This document shows positions 14,221 to 14,293 of a stretch of 14,293 bases of DNA, piece after piece. Numbering within the stretch: position 1 is the first letter of the stretch; every line of letters begins with the position of its first letter. Both the position numbers and the translations under genes were made by a program. This stretch comes from an uncultured Ruminococcus sp. (lineage in GTDB: Bacteria; Bacillota; Clostridia; Oscillospirales; Ruminococcaceae), in contig CALGTT010000195.1 of assembly GCA_937901485.1 (NCBI GenBank), forward strand, positions 1 to 14,293, in the 5' to 3' direction. The notes beneath the pieces are model-generated. The model saw only the letters and a program-made list of their open reading frames with translations, made no database searches and was not told the DNA's origin.

Positions 14221-14256
14221 AAGGACGGCACTTCTGATATGTGCCGTCCTTTCTGT
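14221..14256 (+). terminator. Intrinsic terminator of the YfhO-like gene
   Basis: AAGGACGGCAC (14221-14231) pairs with GTGCCGTCCTT (14241-14251) over a 9-base loop and is followed by TCTGTT. The arm starts as the rny terminator does (AAGGACGG). Nothing further is recognised to the window end. Confidence 0.92.
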
Positions 14257-14293
14257 TCGGGAATATACTGATAACAACACTGTGTGCTGATGT

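Overview
The window looks like chromosome from a low-to-mid GC Gram-positive gut Clostridia, most likely Oscillospiraceae close to Ruminococcus. This is inferred from AGGAGG-type ribosome binding sites, many near-consensus sigma-A promoters (TTGACA-N17-TATAAT), RNase Y, a large YfhO-type membrane protein, lipobox lipoproteins, and intrinsic terminators built on a recurring AAGGACG/CGTCCTT stem. No rRNA, tRNA, CRISPR array, transposase or phage gene was seen.

Layout. At 2-1279 is the 3' part of rny (RNase Y), closed by a strong terminator. A repeat element (family I) follows, then a membrane O-antigen ligase/polymerase-like gene (1580-3028), a second, inverted family I copy, and a small MIF-like tautomerase gene (3240-3581). 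A long hairpin separates these from a minus-strand, membrane-anchored ankyrin-repeat gene (3674-4549). That gene is divergent from an AEC-family transporter (4660-5577). Next comes a ROK-type repressor (5722-6963) with its own promoter and an upstream palindrome.

The ROK stop codon abuts a second repeat (family II). A membrane-anchored protein of unknown function (7194-7943) follows, then further family II copies in the opposite orientation (7984-8269). On the minus strand lie a lipoprotein gene (8276-8929) with a terminator-like hairpin in its leader, and a two-gene operon of aldose epimerase (10054-11064) and a second lipoprotein (9084-10037). A divergent, palindrome-rich intergenic region leads to the large yfhO-like gene (11342-14215) and its terminator.

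How the genes relate. Most are monocistronic housekeeping or envelope genes with their own promoters and terminators; only the epimerase-lipoprotein pair is clearly an operon. The O-antigen ligase-like and YfhO-like proteins both belong to families that handle lipid-linked glycans at the membrane, but they are about 8 kb apart and nothing here ties them together. The most unusual content is non-coding: two unrelated repeat families. Each has several hairpins, each has a hairpin whose arms change sequence while staying complementary, and each occurs as inverted copies on both sides of a single gene.
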